Shown here piece by piece: positions 18,079 through 27,633 of a stretch of 64,000 nucleotides of DNA. The first letter of the stretch is position 1, and the number at the start of each line of letters is the position of its first letter. A model generated the notes under the pieces. It saw only the letters and a program-made list of their open reading frames with translations. It had not been told where the DNA came from and made no database searches. Source of the DNA: Prevotellaceae bacterium UBA1075 (GTDB lineage Bacteria > Bacteroidota > Bacteroidia > Bacteroidales > Bacteroidaceae); assembly GCA_002316015.1 (NCBI GenBank), contig DCCS01000040.1:131502-195501 (forward strand), given 5' to 3'. A program made the translations under genes and the position numbers.

Positions 18079-18130
18079 AAGTCCAGCCCACCGCGCCCCC
18101 CCTTCCGGGCAACGGCGGGCTGGACTTTTT
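18079..18130 (+). terminator. Rho-independent terminator of sprA
   Basis: Perfect 11-bp arms AAGTCCAGCCC (18079-18089) and GGGCTGGACTT (18117-18127) are followed by TTT, 29 nt after the sprA stop codon. Confidence 0.85.
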
Positions 18131-18424
18131 GCTTTCCCACCCGCCCTTGTTTTTCCTCCAGGCCCTCACTTAAGCAATCCTATGGCATGAGGCATGGAGC
18201 CCGTCATAGCCTGCCCACACCAGCACACCACACTTTAGCCACTCCTGCGACACGGAAGCATGGGGGCCTGTCGCAGCCTGCCCACTCCACCAGGGCACAC
18301 ACCAGGCACCACTCCCGTCTGTCTTTGACCCAGGCAGATGGCCTGCGCCTTCATCCCCGCATGCCACTTGCTTGCGAGGGAAGCCAGCATGACTTCCCTC
18401 GCACAGCCCGCCATCACGAATATT

Positions 18425-18504
18425 GCAAACTTTGAAATGGTTATACCAAGGTTTGAAATGAATGTTGCAAAGTTTGGTATATTCGTTTCACGCTTTGCAA
18501 CATT
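18425..18504. repeat. Four degenerate 21-nt tandem units with embedded inverted repeat
   Basis: Units begin at 18425, 18446, 18467 and 18488, exactly 21 nt apart. Similar cores are GCAAACTTTGAAATG, CCAAGGTTTGAAATG and GCAAAGTTTGGTATA. The last two units contain a perfect 12-bp inverted repeat, AATGTTGCAAAG (18461-18472) and CTTTGCAACATT (18493-18504). Both strands stay open as 7-residue repeats, but no start, promoter or family supports a gene. Confidence 0.7.
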
Positions 18505-18537
18505 AAAGCCATGCGGGCTCGCGGGAAGAGGCGCAAG

Positions 18538-18735
18538 GGCTCTAAAGAAGAGGTACGAAGGCTCTATGGAAGAAGGACCACGGACTCTAAGGAAAACTCC
18601 ACACAACCACAAAGGACAAGTCACAAGGCCACGAAAGGAGAGACATAAGGGCTCTATGGAAAAGGAACACGACCACGAAGAAAGAGCCACCAGGCCATGC
18701 GACAAAAGCATCACGGGCACCCGGAAGGAGTATTC
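18538..18735. repeat. About nine degenerate tandem units of roughly 22 nt
   Basis: Motifs related to GGCTCTATGGAA recur at 18538, 18560, 18582, 18605, 18627, 18650, 18671, 18693 and 18716, a spacing of 21-23 nt. Two units (18560 and 18650) are nearly identical, the others diverged. The period is not a multiple of three, so it is not a coding repeat. Open frames crossing this area are by-products. The remaining sequence from 18131 to 18424 holds an 11-bp inverted repeat (18373-18383 with 18393-18403) and nothing else I can name. Confidence 0.65.
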
Positions 18736-18744
18736 CTGCCACAG

Positions 18745-18787
18745 AAAAGTCATCCCCGCAGCCCTGTAAGGCGGGATGCGGGGATGA
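18745..18787 (-). terminator. Terminator of the minus-strand glycan operon
   Basis: Perfect 11-bp arms TCATCCCCGCA (18750-18760) and TGCGGGGATGA (18777-18787) form a hairpin. On the minus strand it is followed by CTTTTCT. It lies 40 nt after the sugar transferase stop codon. Confidence 0.8.
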
Positions 18788-18826
18788 CTCATGGCTGCGG
18801 GCAACCATAAAATTATCGCCAGGCGT

Positions 18827-19414
18827 TTATCTGGCGATATTAAACACGGTCGAAAAGATTATGCGGAAATACTCTCCCACGGTCTGATGCTCAATATAAC
18901 GCATGTTCAGCGCAATCTTTGCCGGCATTATCTCCTCCACATAGGCCCGGTCGGGGTCCTTTGCCGAGCCAAGTATGCGGTTCTCATCCATATACTCTAT
19001 CGAAGCCCAGTCGGTGATGCCGGGCCGCACACTGAGCACACGCTGCTGCTCGGGGGTGTAGAGCCGTGTGTATTTCTCCACCTCAGGGCGTGGCCCCACA
19101 AGGCTCATTTCGCCCTTCAGCACGTTCCAGAGCTGCGGCAGCTCATCCAGTTTGTACTTGCGTATGAACACGCCCGCGCGTGTGACACGGCTGTCATGCT
19201 CACCGATGGTGATGAGCCCCCTCTTGTCGGAGCCCACGCGCATAGACCGGAACTTGCAGAGACCAAACTGACGGCCATCCTTGCCCACGCGCTGCTGCAC
19301 ATAGAATCCCCCTCCCCTGCTCTCGAGTATTATAATCAAATACAGGACGAGAAACAAAGGAGAGAGCAGCACAAGGCCAAGCAGGGAGAAAGTGACATCG
19401 AAGAACCGTATCAT
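18827..19414 (-). CDS. Initiating sugar-phosphate transferase (polyprenyl-phosphate glycosylphosphotransferase)
   Basis: A 195-residue member of the bacterial sugar transferase family that moves a sugar-1-phosphate from a nucleotide sugar to undecaprenyl phosphate, the first step of a repeat unit. It has one N-terminal membrane helix (VTFSLLGLVLLSPLFLVLYLIII) but no WcaJ-like extra helices. Motifs present are KFRSMR, KYKLDELPQLWNVLKGEMS and LVGPRPE, then RPGITDWASI. Its start overlaps the aminotransferase stop by ATGA. It is the last gene of the operon before the terminator at 18745. A second member lies at 54322. The sugar used cannot be told; a diNAcBac-type or HexNAc sugar would fit the upstream enzymes. 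Confidence 0.92.
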   Translation of the reverse strand: MIRFFDVTFSLLGLVLLSPLFLVLYLIIILESRGGGFYVQQRVGKDGRQFGLCKFRSMRVGSDKRGLITIGEHDSRVTRAGVFIRKYKLDELPQLWNVLKGEMSLVGPRPEVEKYTRLYTPEQQRVLSVRPGITDWASIEYMDENRILGSAKDPDRAYVEEIMPAKIALNMRYIEHQTVGEYFRIIFSTVFNIAR

Positions 19415-20622
19415 CCCACTACCTTGGTGTAAGCCTCCACAACGGTCTGCACCACAAACGCCGCCTGCTCGCTCGTGAGCTGCGGATATACAGGCAGGGA
19501 AATCTCATGGGCATAGTTGCGGTAGGCCTGTGGATAGCGGGCAATGTCGTAGCCCAGATTCTTGAAGAGCGTGAGCATGGGCATCGGTATGAAGTGCACG
19601 TTGACAGCCACCTCCGACTTGGATATCTCCTGTATGATAGCGTCGCGCTGCTGTTCGGTGATGTCCCTGATGCGCAGCGCATACACATGATATGAGCTTT
19701 CCTTGCCTGGCCGCTCAGCCGGAGGATTGATGGCCCAGGCATACGGCTGGAACCCTTCGGCATACTCCTGAAACACGCGCTTGCGCTCTGCCAGCAGATG
19801 ACCATACTCGCGAATCTGTGCCAAGCCGATGGCAGCATTCACATCGGCCATGTTGCACTTCATGCCCTGGCCCACGATATCATAGCGCCAGCCGCCAGCC
19901 TTCGACTTGGTGAAGGCATCCTTGGTCTGGCAATTGAGCGAGCGCAGTCGAAGCTCATCGTAGAGCTTGTCGTTGTCAAACGGGGCCGGCATATTCATGC
20001 AGATGGCTCCACCCTCGGCAGTGGTGATGTTCTTGACAGCATGAAGCGAGAAGATGGCGATGTCGGTCTCGGAGCCCGAACGGTGGTTGCCGTAATGCGC
20101 GCCTATGGAATGAGCCGAGTCGCTCAGCACCAATATCCGGCCAAGCTTGTCCTGCACGTCGGAAGTGGGCACGAACATGTCCCTTATCTCAGGCTCGCGC
20201 ACGAGTGCCATTATGGCCTCATAGTCGCATGGGAAGCCGGCGATGTCAACAGGTATGATGGCCTTGGTGCGTGGAGTGATGGCCTTGCGTATCGCATCGA
20301 CCGAGATATTGAAATCCTCGCCGCTATCTACCATGACGGGACGGCCGCCCGCCCACAGCACGGCAAGAGCCGTGGCAGAATAAGTATAGGCCGGCACGAT
20401 GACCTCATCGCCCTCCTTCAGTCCAAGCCAACGAAGCGTGAGAATGGCTCCTGACGTCCAGGAGTTCACGCAGAGCACCCGCTTGGCCCCCGAGAGCTTG
20501 CATATCTCCTCCTCGAGAGCCTTCACCTTGGGGCCAGTGGTTATCCATCCCGACCTCAACGAGTCAACCACTTCGCTGATGACAGAATCATCGATGTATG
20601 GGGGTGAGAATGGTATCTTCAT
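19411..20622 (-). CDS. PLP-dependent sugar aminotransferase (DegT/DnrJ/EryC1/StrS family)
   Basis: A 403-residue aminotransferase acting on keto-sugars bound to UDP or dTDP. Family marks are GDEVIVPAYTYSATALAVLWAG, VLSDSAHSIGAHY and the Schiff-base lysine in FSLHAVKNITTAEGGAI. The ATG at 20622 begins the conserved KIPFSPPYIDD segment; the frame extends 11 codons upstream over the previous gene's end. It sits between a glycosyltransferase and the initiating transferase in a sugar operon. With the dehydrogenase at 21676 and the dehydratase at 23041 it may build an amino sugar such as a 3- or 4-amino derivative of UDP-HexNAc; the exact product is inference. Confidence 0.92.
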   Translation of the reverse strand: MKIPFSPPYIDDSVISEVVDSLRSGWITTGPKVKALEEEICKLSGAKRVLCVNSWTSGAILTLRWLGLKEGDEVIVPAYTYSATALAVLWAGGRPVMVDSGEDFNISVDAIRKAITPRTKAIIPVDIAGFPCDYEAIMALVREPEIRDMFVPTSDVQDKLGRILVLSDSAHSIGAHYGNHRSGSETDIAIFSLHAVKNITTAEGGAICMNMPAPFDNDKLYDELRLRSLNCQTKDAFTKSKAGGWRYDIVGQGMKCNMADVNAAIGLAQIREYGHLLAERKRVFQEYAEGFQPYAWAINPPAERPGKESSYHVYALRIRDITEQQRDAIIQEISKSEVAVNVHFIPMPMLTLFKNLGYDIARYPQAYRNYAHEISLPVYPQLTSEQAAFVVQTVVEAYTKVVG

Positions 20623-20630
20623 TTGTATGT

Positions 20631-21653
20631 TTACCTGTTTACTTCTACGTTCCAATCCTTTTTCATTAACACTTTATATAAGCCCATCAGATAACCCAAC
20701 CCATAGCTCATGTGGAGATTGAAGAATATGTAAGGCATATAGACGGCAAGCGGCCATCGCTTGTATTCGATGGCCTTGCCTATGCCCACCAGCAAACCGA
20801 TGAGGAAATAGAGGATGAGCACAGCGGCGTATGCCACTGCGATGTATTGGGAGACAAGGCTCAGCAATGCCCCAATGATGACACCCAGGCTGAAGAGCAG
20901 CGGGAAGAACTGGCGCACAGTGGCCGGAGCACCAAGCTTGCGGTTGACAAGAGGCTTAAAGAGGCCGTACTGCCAGTACATGCTGCGCGTCTTGGCTATA
21001 GTGTCCCGCGCGGCATACTCGATCACAATGTCGGGTATGAGGAATATCTTGCCGCCGTTCTTCACGATGCGCCCGTTGAACTCGTCGTCCTGGTTGCGCG
21101 TAAGCTCTGGGTCAAACAGCCCTATACGGTCAAACAGCGAGCGGCGAAAGCACCCGAAAGGCACCGTGTCAACCTGCTTGACCCTGTGGGCTCCGATGCG
21201 GAAGTCTGAGCCGCCAACACCAAACGGATGGCACAGGCACTGGGCTATGGCCAGTGCCTTGGTGGAGCCATTGGCAGGAAGCGTGCGGCAGACACCGCCC
21301 ACATTGTCGGCATCGAGCTCCTGCAAGTAATGCACAAGCCGCGAGAAATAGTTGGTGGGATACTTGCAATGCGCGTCGATGCGAATCACGATGTCACCCG
21401 TCGCCTGGCTTATGCCCTTGTTGAGCGCATACGGCACGGTGCGCATTGGATTGTCCACAAGGCGGAAGAAAGGGTGGGCATGGGCATATTCGGCAATATA
21501 CTCGCGCGTGCCGTCCTGGCTCATTCCGTCGACGAGGAACACCTCCATGCAGTCCTTAGGATAGTCCTGGGCCGAGAGGCTGTCGAGGAGCGGGCCTATA
21601 AAGTGACGCTCCTGATATATCGGGCAGATGACCGTTATTCTTGGGATGCACAT
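20631..21653 (-). CDS. Family 2 glycosyltransferase with C-terminal membrane segments
   Basis: A 340-residue GT-A fold glycosyltransferase. The N-terminus shows ITVICPIYQERHFIGPLL and VFLVDGMSQDGT, and the metal-binding DxD-like site is IRIDAHCKYP. Later residues RNQDDEFNGRIVKNGGKI match the conserved acceptor-site region. The C-terminal third has hydrophobic stretches (FPLLFSLGVIIGALLSLVSQY and the following segment), suggesting membrane anchoring. The fold resembles ExoA/succinoglycan-type enzymes that extend lipid-linked sugars. It lies 8 nt before the aminotransferase. Donor and acceptor are unknown. Confidence 0.9.
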   Translation of the reverse strand: MCIPRITVICPIYQERHFIGPLLDSLSAQDYPKDCMEVFLVDGMSQDGTREYIAEYAHAHPFFRLVDNPMRTVPYALNKGISQATGDIVIRIDAHCKYPTNYFSRLVHYLQELDADNVGGVCRTLPANGSTKALAIAQCLCHPFGVGGSDFRIGAHRVKQVDTVPFGCFRRSLFDRIGLFDPELTRNQDDEFNGRIVKNGGKIFLIPDIVIEYAARDTIAKTRSMYWQYGLFKPLVNRKLGAPATVRQFFPLLFSLGVIIGALLSLVSQYIAVAYAAVLILYFLIGLLVGIGKAIEYKRWPLAVYMPYIFFNLHMSYGLGYLMGLYKVLMKKDWNVEVNR

Positions 21654-21675
21654 TCGTGAATGCTCAATATCGGTT

Positions 21676-22950
<1,275 letters not shown>

Positions 22951-23040
22951 ATTCTGTTCTTTTTTCCTTTTGTCCTTGTCATTGGCCACCGCCGCCGCAC
23001 ACATTCACCGCAGGCAGGGCATCCGTCCCCGCCCTCCGGC

Positions 23041-25002
23041 TCAGTGCTGCAGTCTGATGATTTCTTCCTCTATCTCGGCATCATACTTCTCATAGGCCGA
23101 GTTCTGGCTCTTGAACTCCGGCACCAGGTGCTTCATGAGCCTGATCATGTCGGGCTCGTTGCCCTCCATGGCCAGCCTGGCCAGACGCTCAAGCCACTCG
23201 GCCACACTGTCATACTCGTACTCACGCACCTTGGCCACCTTGATTTTCTCATGTCCTGTGGGTATTGTGTTCTCCTCGTTGGAGAGCACCTCCTCGTAGA
23301 GCTTCTCACCAGGACGCAGACCGGTGTATTCTATCTTGATGTCCACGCCCGGCTCATAGCCTGCCAGCTCTATCATGCGCTCGGCCAGATGGGCAATCTT
23401 GACACTGCGTCCCATGTCGAAGATGAATATCTTGTTGGCCATGCCCATCGTGGCGGCCTCCATCACCAGGCGGCATGCTTCGGGTATGGTCATGAAGAAG
23501 CGCGTGATGTCGGGATGCGTGACCGTCACCGGCCCCCCGTGTGCAATCTGCTCGCGGAAACGGGGGATGACGCTGCCATTGGAGCCGAGCACATTGCCAA
23601 AGCGTGTGGTGACAAACTGGGTGACGCCCTCGCGCTTGCCCTCCTCCACAGCACGCGCCATGGACTGCACATAGATTTCGGCCAGGCGCTTGGTACAGCC
23701 CATGATGTTGGTGGGGTTCACGGCCTTGTCGGTGCTTATCATCACCATCTTCTCCACCCCATACTGCATGCACTTGTCGGCCACATTGCGCGAGCCCACC
23801 ACATTGGCCACCACAGCCTCGGCGGGATTCTCCTCCATCAGAGGCACGTGCTTGTAGGCCGCCGCATGGAACACAATCTGGGGCCTGTAGGTGCGGAACA
23901 CGCTGTCGAGCTTGTGCTCGTAGCGCACATCGCCGATGACGGGCACGAAGTCAAGTTGCGGGAAGCGGTCGGAAAGCTCGAGGCGCAGGTTGTGCAAGGG
24001 GGTCTCGGCATTGTCCAGGATCACCAGCTGACGCACCCCTATGAGCGCCAACTGACGGCAAAGTTCCGACCCGATGCTGCCGGCCGCGCCCGTGACAAGC
24101 ACCACCCTGCCGGCCAGCTGGCTGGTGATGGTCTCCATGTTGATCTCTATCTCGGGGCGTCCCAGCAGGTCCTCGATGCTTATCTCGCGGGGATCGGCCA
24201 TGTGGGGCTTGCGTCCCTGCCCGCACACCTCCTCCACGGGAGGGGCGAAGAGCACCCTCACGTTGGCCTTGGCACAGTATTTCATCAGGCGCGTGTCCTC
24301 CTCGTTGATGTCCTGCACGCGGGTGAAGACCACGGCCTCCACCTGATAGCGGTCCACCATGCGCTGGAAGTCGGCCTCGCTCTCGAAGCCATACACCATC
24401 TTGTCGGCGATGCGGTATTTCCCCCGCACCGTGCCGGGCACCAGGAACCCGATCACATTGTAGCGTGGTGAGAGAGACTGCAACTGCACGAAACTCACGC
24501 TGTGCTCCCCGGTGCCGTACACCAGGATGTCGGGGCAGAGGCGCTTGCGCTCGGTGGTCTGCCTCATCACGTCATTGCACACCACCACCCCAATGCGCTC
24601 GATGAGCAGGAGGGCCATGCAGATGAGCACGTCAAGCAGGAGCAGGGCCACCAGATGGGGGAAGGAGAAGCCCTGGTGCAGATGCATGACGGCCAATGTG
24701 CCACCCATGAGGATGTCCTTGAGCAGGACTGCACCCATCAGGATGCCTATCTCGTGGAGCGTGCTGTGGCGCACGGCGAAACTGCATGTGCGGAGCACGG
24801 CGTAAGTCGCGCCCCCGAAAACGAGCGAGCCGGCCAGGAAAAGCAGGATGTAGGATGTGGGGTAAGACACCCGGGTGATGATGGAGACAAAGCCCACCGC
24901 ACAGATGGAAGCGAAGAACGTGCAGAACAGGTCTGCCACGAAGAGAAGGTAGAAATAGACCTTCTTGTCAACATGCGTCTTTTCCAGAAACTCGTAGAGC
25001 AT
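23041..25002 (-). CDS. Membrane-bound UDP-sugar C6-dehydratase (WbpM/CapD/FlaA1-like)
   Basis: A 653-residue enzyme. The N-terminal part (1-140) has four membrane helices, the middle a CoA-binding-like Rossmann domain (LVYGTGEHSVSFVQLQSL), and the C-terminal half a short-chain dehydrogenase/reductase. Motifs include VVLVTGAAGSIGSELCRQL (NAD site) and MVMISTDKAVNPTNIMG, with the dehydratase-type residues in place of the YxxxK tyrosine. Such enzymes convert UDP-GlcNAc into UDP-4-keto-6-deoxy sugars, precursors for amino-deoxy sugars such as QuiNAc or diNAcBac. It is the first gene of the operon that ends with the initiating sugar transferase. The start has an upstream spacer of about 370 nt shared with a divergent gene. 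Confidence 0.93.
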   Translation of the reverse strand: MLYEFLEKTHVDKKVYFYLLFVADLFCTFFASICAVGFVSIITRVSYPTSYILLFLAGSLVFGGATYAVLRTCSFAVRHSTLHEIGILMGAVLLKDILMGGTLAVMHLHQGFSFPHLVALLLLDVLICMALLLIERIGVVVCNDVMRQTTERKRLCPDILVYGTGEHSVSFVQLQSLSPRYNVIGFLVPGTVRGKYRIADKMVYGFESEADFQRMVDRYQVEAVVFTRVQDINEEDTRLMKYCAKANVRVLFAPPVEEVCGQGRKPHMADPREISIEDLLGRPEIEINMETITSQLAGRVVLVTGAAGSIGSELCRQLALIGVRQLVILDNAETPLHNLRLELSDRFPQLDFVPVIGDVRYEHKLDSVFRTYRPQIVFHAAAYKHVPLMEENPAEAVVANVVGSRNVADKCMQYGVEKMVMISTDKAVNPTNIMGCTKRLAEIYVQSMARAVEEGKREGVTQFVTTRFGNVLGSNGSVIPRFREQIAHGGPVTVTHPDITRFFMTIPEACRLVMEAATMGMANKIFIFDMGRSVKIAHLAERMIELAGYEPGVDIKIEYTGLRPGEKLYEEVLSNEENTIPTGHEKIKVAKVREYEYDSVAEWLERLARLAMEGNEPDMIRLMKHLVPEFKSQNSAYEKYDAEIEEEIIRLQH

Positions 25003-25372
25003 TGCCCTCTGTGCCTCCTTTTTGATTGCTTTCGTTATACCATGGCCGCCGATGGGGCAGGCACTTAATTTACCTTAATAACGAGCCGCGCGAGTTAAAT
25101 ATTGTTTGCGCGCCACTAAATTTGCCTGTGCCGGTCGCCATTGTGCCCAAGCGGGGGGGCTTCCCCGCGCGCGTCCGCCCTCCACCCACCGCCGGGGAGG
25201 CGCGGGAACACGCACAGAGGAAAATCGTGTCCGCAAAGAAGCCGCACGATAAAAAAGGCGTAACTTTGCATCCTGGACACCGACTGCATCTGCCACGCAG
25301 GCACTTGGAAACAGACCACAGCCGGACGCCACACCACATTACCAATAAACCGACTATAGCGAAGAAGAGATT
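25003..25372. other. Divergent intergenic region between the glycan operon and endonuclease I
   Basis: About 370 nt with no gene I can support. On the plus strand there are two -7 like boxes, TAAATTTG (25117-25124) and TAACTTTG (25261-25268). The promoter for the minus-strand operon is not evident by consensus; the AT-rich stretch near 25070-25110 is the best candidate area. Confidence 0.6.
25261..25268 (+). promoter_or_regulatory. Putative -7 box for the endonuclease gene
   Basis: TAACTTTG followed by CA matches the TAnnTTTG consensus. It would give a leader of about 100 nt to the ATG at 25373. No TTG is found at the usual upstream distance. Confidence 0.45.
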
Positions 25373-26857
25373 ATGATTACGAGTTTCAAGAGGTTCCAGA
25401 GCCGCATGGTGGCCCTGGCCACCCTGCTGCTCTGTACACTGCAGGCTGCGGGAGACATCCCCGAAGACTACTACTCGCGGGCTGACGGAAAGAAGAAGGA
25501 GGCTCTCAAGCAGGCCATGAAGGATATCGCGGGCAAGGCCAAGGTGCTGGGCTACGGTTCGGGGGAAGGCTGCACGTGGTGGGGGTTCTATGTGACCGAC
25601 CGCACGGAGGACGGGCAGGTGATAGACCGCTACTGCAACGTGACGCGACATTTCTCCTCGCGCGGATCGGTGCCTGGGGGCATGAACATCGAGCACTCGT
25701 TCCCCAAGAGCTGGTGGGGAGGCACCAAGAACCAGGCCTACAAGGACCTGTTCAACCTCATGCCCTGCGACTCGAAGACCAACAGCAGCAAGGGAAACTT
25801 TGTCATAGGCGAGGTGTCGGGCAAGGCTTCCTATGACAACGGATGCACCAGAATAGGCAACAGCAAGGAGGGGTTCAAGGTGTGGGAGCCGGCCGACAAG
25901 TGGAAAGGAGACTTCGCGCGCGGATACTTCTACATGGTGACCGCCTACAGCGACCTCAACTGGACAAGTGCGGGACTGGACATGCTGGAGAAGAACAACT
26001 GGCCCACCCTGAAGCCATGGGCTTACAAACTGCTGTTGGAATGGAGCCGGCAAGACCCCGTGGACGACATAGAGAAGAAGCGCAACGAGGCCGTGTACGG
26101 CATACAGGGCAACCGCAACCCCTTCGTTGACTATCCCAACCTGGCAGAATACATCTGGGGCGACAGTGTCACATTCGTCTTCAGCGCGGACGGAAGCTCG
26201 CAGGGCGGGGGCGAGAATCCTCCCGTGGGACCCGACGAGCCTGGATCCGACTTCACGCTCTGCAACCAGGACTTCACGTCCTCACAGGGCGACTGGACTG
26301 TCAGGGACGTGCTCCTGGACGGCATCAGTTATGTATGGAAGCAGGACTCAAAATACGGCATGAAGGCATCGGCATACACGAACAGCAAGAAGCATGCCGC
26401 CGAGAGCTGGCTCGTCTCGCCCGAATTCGACCTTACAAACGCCTCGTCGGCCACGCTCGCCTTCTCGCACACGGGGCGGTACTTCGGCACGATGAGCAGC
26501 GAGGCTACCCTGTGGGCAAGCACCGACGGGGGTGAAAACTGGGAGCAGATGGCCATCAGCGAGTACATGAGCGGCACCAACTGGACTTTCGTGACGAGCA
26601 CACAAGACCTCACCAGCCTGTGCGGCAAGCGCATCCGCCTGGCCTTCCGCTACACGAGCACCACCGCCGCCGCCGGAACCTGGGAGATAAAGACCGTGAA
26701 ACTGGCGGCAGTGAGGGCCACCGGCATCAAGGAGACTCCCGACGGAGAGGGCAAGAGGCACACCGGCGCACACACTTACGACCTGAGCGGCAGGCGTGTG
26801 CCTGACACACAGCGCGGACTCGTCATACACAACGGCAAGAAGGTGCTGCGCCGATGA
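25373..26857 (+). CDS. Secreted endonuclease I family nuclease with T9SS C-terminal tail
   Basis: A 494-residue non-specific DNase of the EndA/endonuclease I family. A signal peptide (about 1-27) is followed by the nuclease domain (about 30-265) with the beta-beta-alpha-metal site NIEHSFPKSWWGG (His108) and DLFNLMPCDSKTNSSKGNF. After a Gly/Pro linker (GGGENPPVGPDEPG), residues 290-445 resemble a choice-of-anchor J/MAM-like beta-sandwich (ESWLVSPEFDLTNASSATLAF). The C-terminus, TYDLSGRRVPDTQRGLVIHN plus GKKVL, is a typical T9SS sorting tail, so the enzyme is likely exported to the cell surface or medium by SprA. The stop codon overlaps the truA start. Confidence 0.92.
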   Translation: MITSFKRFQSRMVALATLLLCTLQAAGDIPEDYYSRADGKKKEALKQAMKDIAGKAKVLGYGSGEGCTWWGFYVTDRTEDGQVIDRYCNVTRHFSSRGSVPGGMNIEHSFPKSWWGGTKNQAYKDLFNLMPCDSKTNSSKGNFVIGEVSGKASYDNGCTRIGNSKEGFKVWEPADKWKGDFARGYFYMVTAYSDLNWTSAGLDMLEKNNWPTLKPWAYKLLLEWSRQDPVDDIEKKRNEAVYGIQGNRNPFVDYPNLAEYIWGDSVTFVFSADGSSQGGGENPPVGPDEPGSDFTLCNQDFTSSQGDWTVRDVLLDGISYVWKQDSKYGMKASAYTNSKKHAAESWLVSPEFDLTNASSATLAFSHTGRYFGTMSSEATLWASTDGGENWEQMAISEYMSGTNWTFVTSTQDLTSLCGKRIRLAFRYTSTTAAAGTWEIKTVKLAAVRATGIKETPDGEGKRHTGAHTYDLSGRRVPDTQRGLVIHNGKKVLRR

Positions 26858-27612
26858 GATACTTCATCACGCTGAGTTATGACGGCACCCGATATCACGG
26901 GTGGCAGATACAGCCCAACGGCGTGAGCGTACAGGAGGTGCTGGAGAAGGCACTCTCCACCCTGCTGCGCCAGCCCACAGGGGTCACCGGAGCCGGACGC
27001 ACAGACACCGGCGTGCACGCGACCATGATGGTGGCACACTTTGACTCCCCCACCCCAGAGGGCGAGGGGAAGGGTGAGGACAAGCCGATGGATTGCCAGT
27101 CACTGGCATACAAGCTCAACCGCCTGCTACCGCCCGATGTGGCCGTGCAGGAAGTGAAGCCCGTGAAACCCGGCATGCACGCCCGCTTCTCGGCCACCAG
27201 CCGCACATACCATTACTATATACACACGCGCAAGGACCCGTTCCTGCGCCATAACAGCTGGCAGGTGAACGTGCCGCTGGACTTCACCCTGATGAACGAG
27301 GCGGCACAGGTACTGCTCGAATACAGCGACTTTACCTCGTTCAGCAAGACGGGAACAGACGTGAAGACAAACATCTGCAGGCTCACCCAGGCACATTGGG
27401 ACGAGGTGAAACCGGGGCAATGGCGCTTTACCGTGACAGCCAACCGGTTTCTGCGCAACATGGTGCGTGCCATTGTGGGCACGCTGGTGGATGTCGGGCG
27501 ACACCGCATGAGCATCGAACAGATGAGGCACGCGATAGAGGCCAGAGACCGGCAGCGCACCGGCGAGAGCGTGCCTGGACATGCCCTGTATCTGACCCGC
27601 ATTGAATACTAA
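26854..27612 (+). CDS. truA: tRNA pseudouridine(38-40) synthase
   Basis: A 252-residue enzyme that isomerises uridines 38-40 of the tRNA anticodon arm. The catalytic aspartate lies in GAGRTDTGVHA, and conserved residues RTYHYYIHTRKDP and RNMVRAIVGTLVDVG are present. The ATG overlaps the nuclease TGA by four bases, suggesting coupled translation with the preceding secreted nuclease gene, although the functions are unrelated. Confidence 0.96.
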   Translation: MRYFITLSYDGTRYHGWQIQPNGVSVQEVLEKALSTLLRQPTGVTGAGRTDTGVHATMMVAHFDSPTPEGEGKGEDKPMDCQSLAYKLNRLLPPDVAVQEVKPVKPGMHARFSATSRTYHYYIHTRKDPFLRHNSWQVNVPLDFTLMNEAAQVLLEYSDFTSFSKTGTDVKTNICRLTQAHWDEVKPGQWRFTVTANRFLRNMVRAIVGTLVDVGRHRMSIEQMRHAIEARDRQRTGESVPGHALYLTRIEY

Positions 27613-27633
27613 ACCACGGTAAAAGGTGAAAAC

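Noticed and set aside
18425..18735. CRISPR array
   Set aside because: Units are degenerate and contiguous without unique spacers, and no cas gene is near.
18235..18804. Minus-strand frame of 189 codons (and a plus frame of 143 codons) in the repeat region
   Set aside because: Both come from the 21-22 nt arrays staying open by chance; no promoter, start context or family.
25117..25124. TAAATTTG as the main promoter of the endonuclease gene
   Set aside because: It matches the -7 consensus but is about 250 nt from the gene; the box at 25261 is closer. It might serve another transcript.
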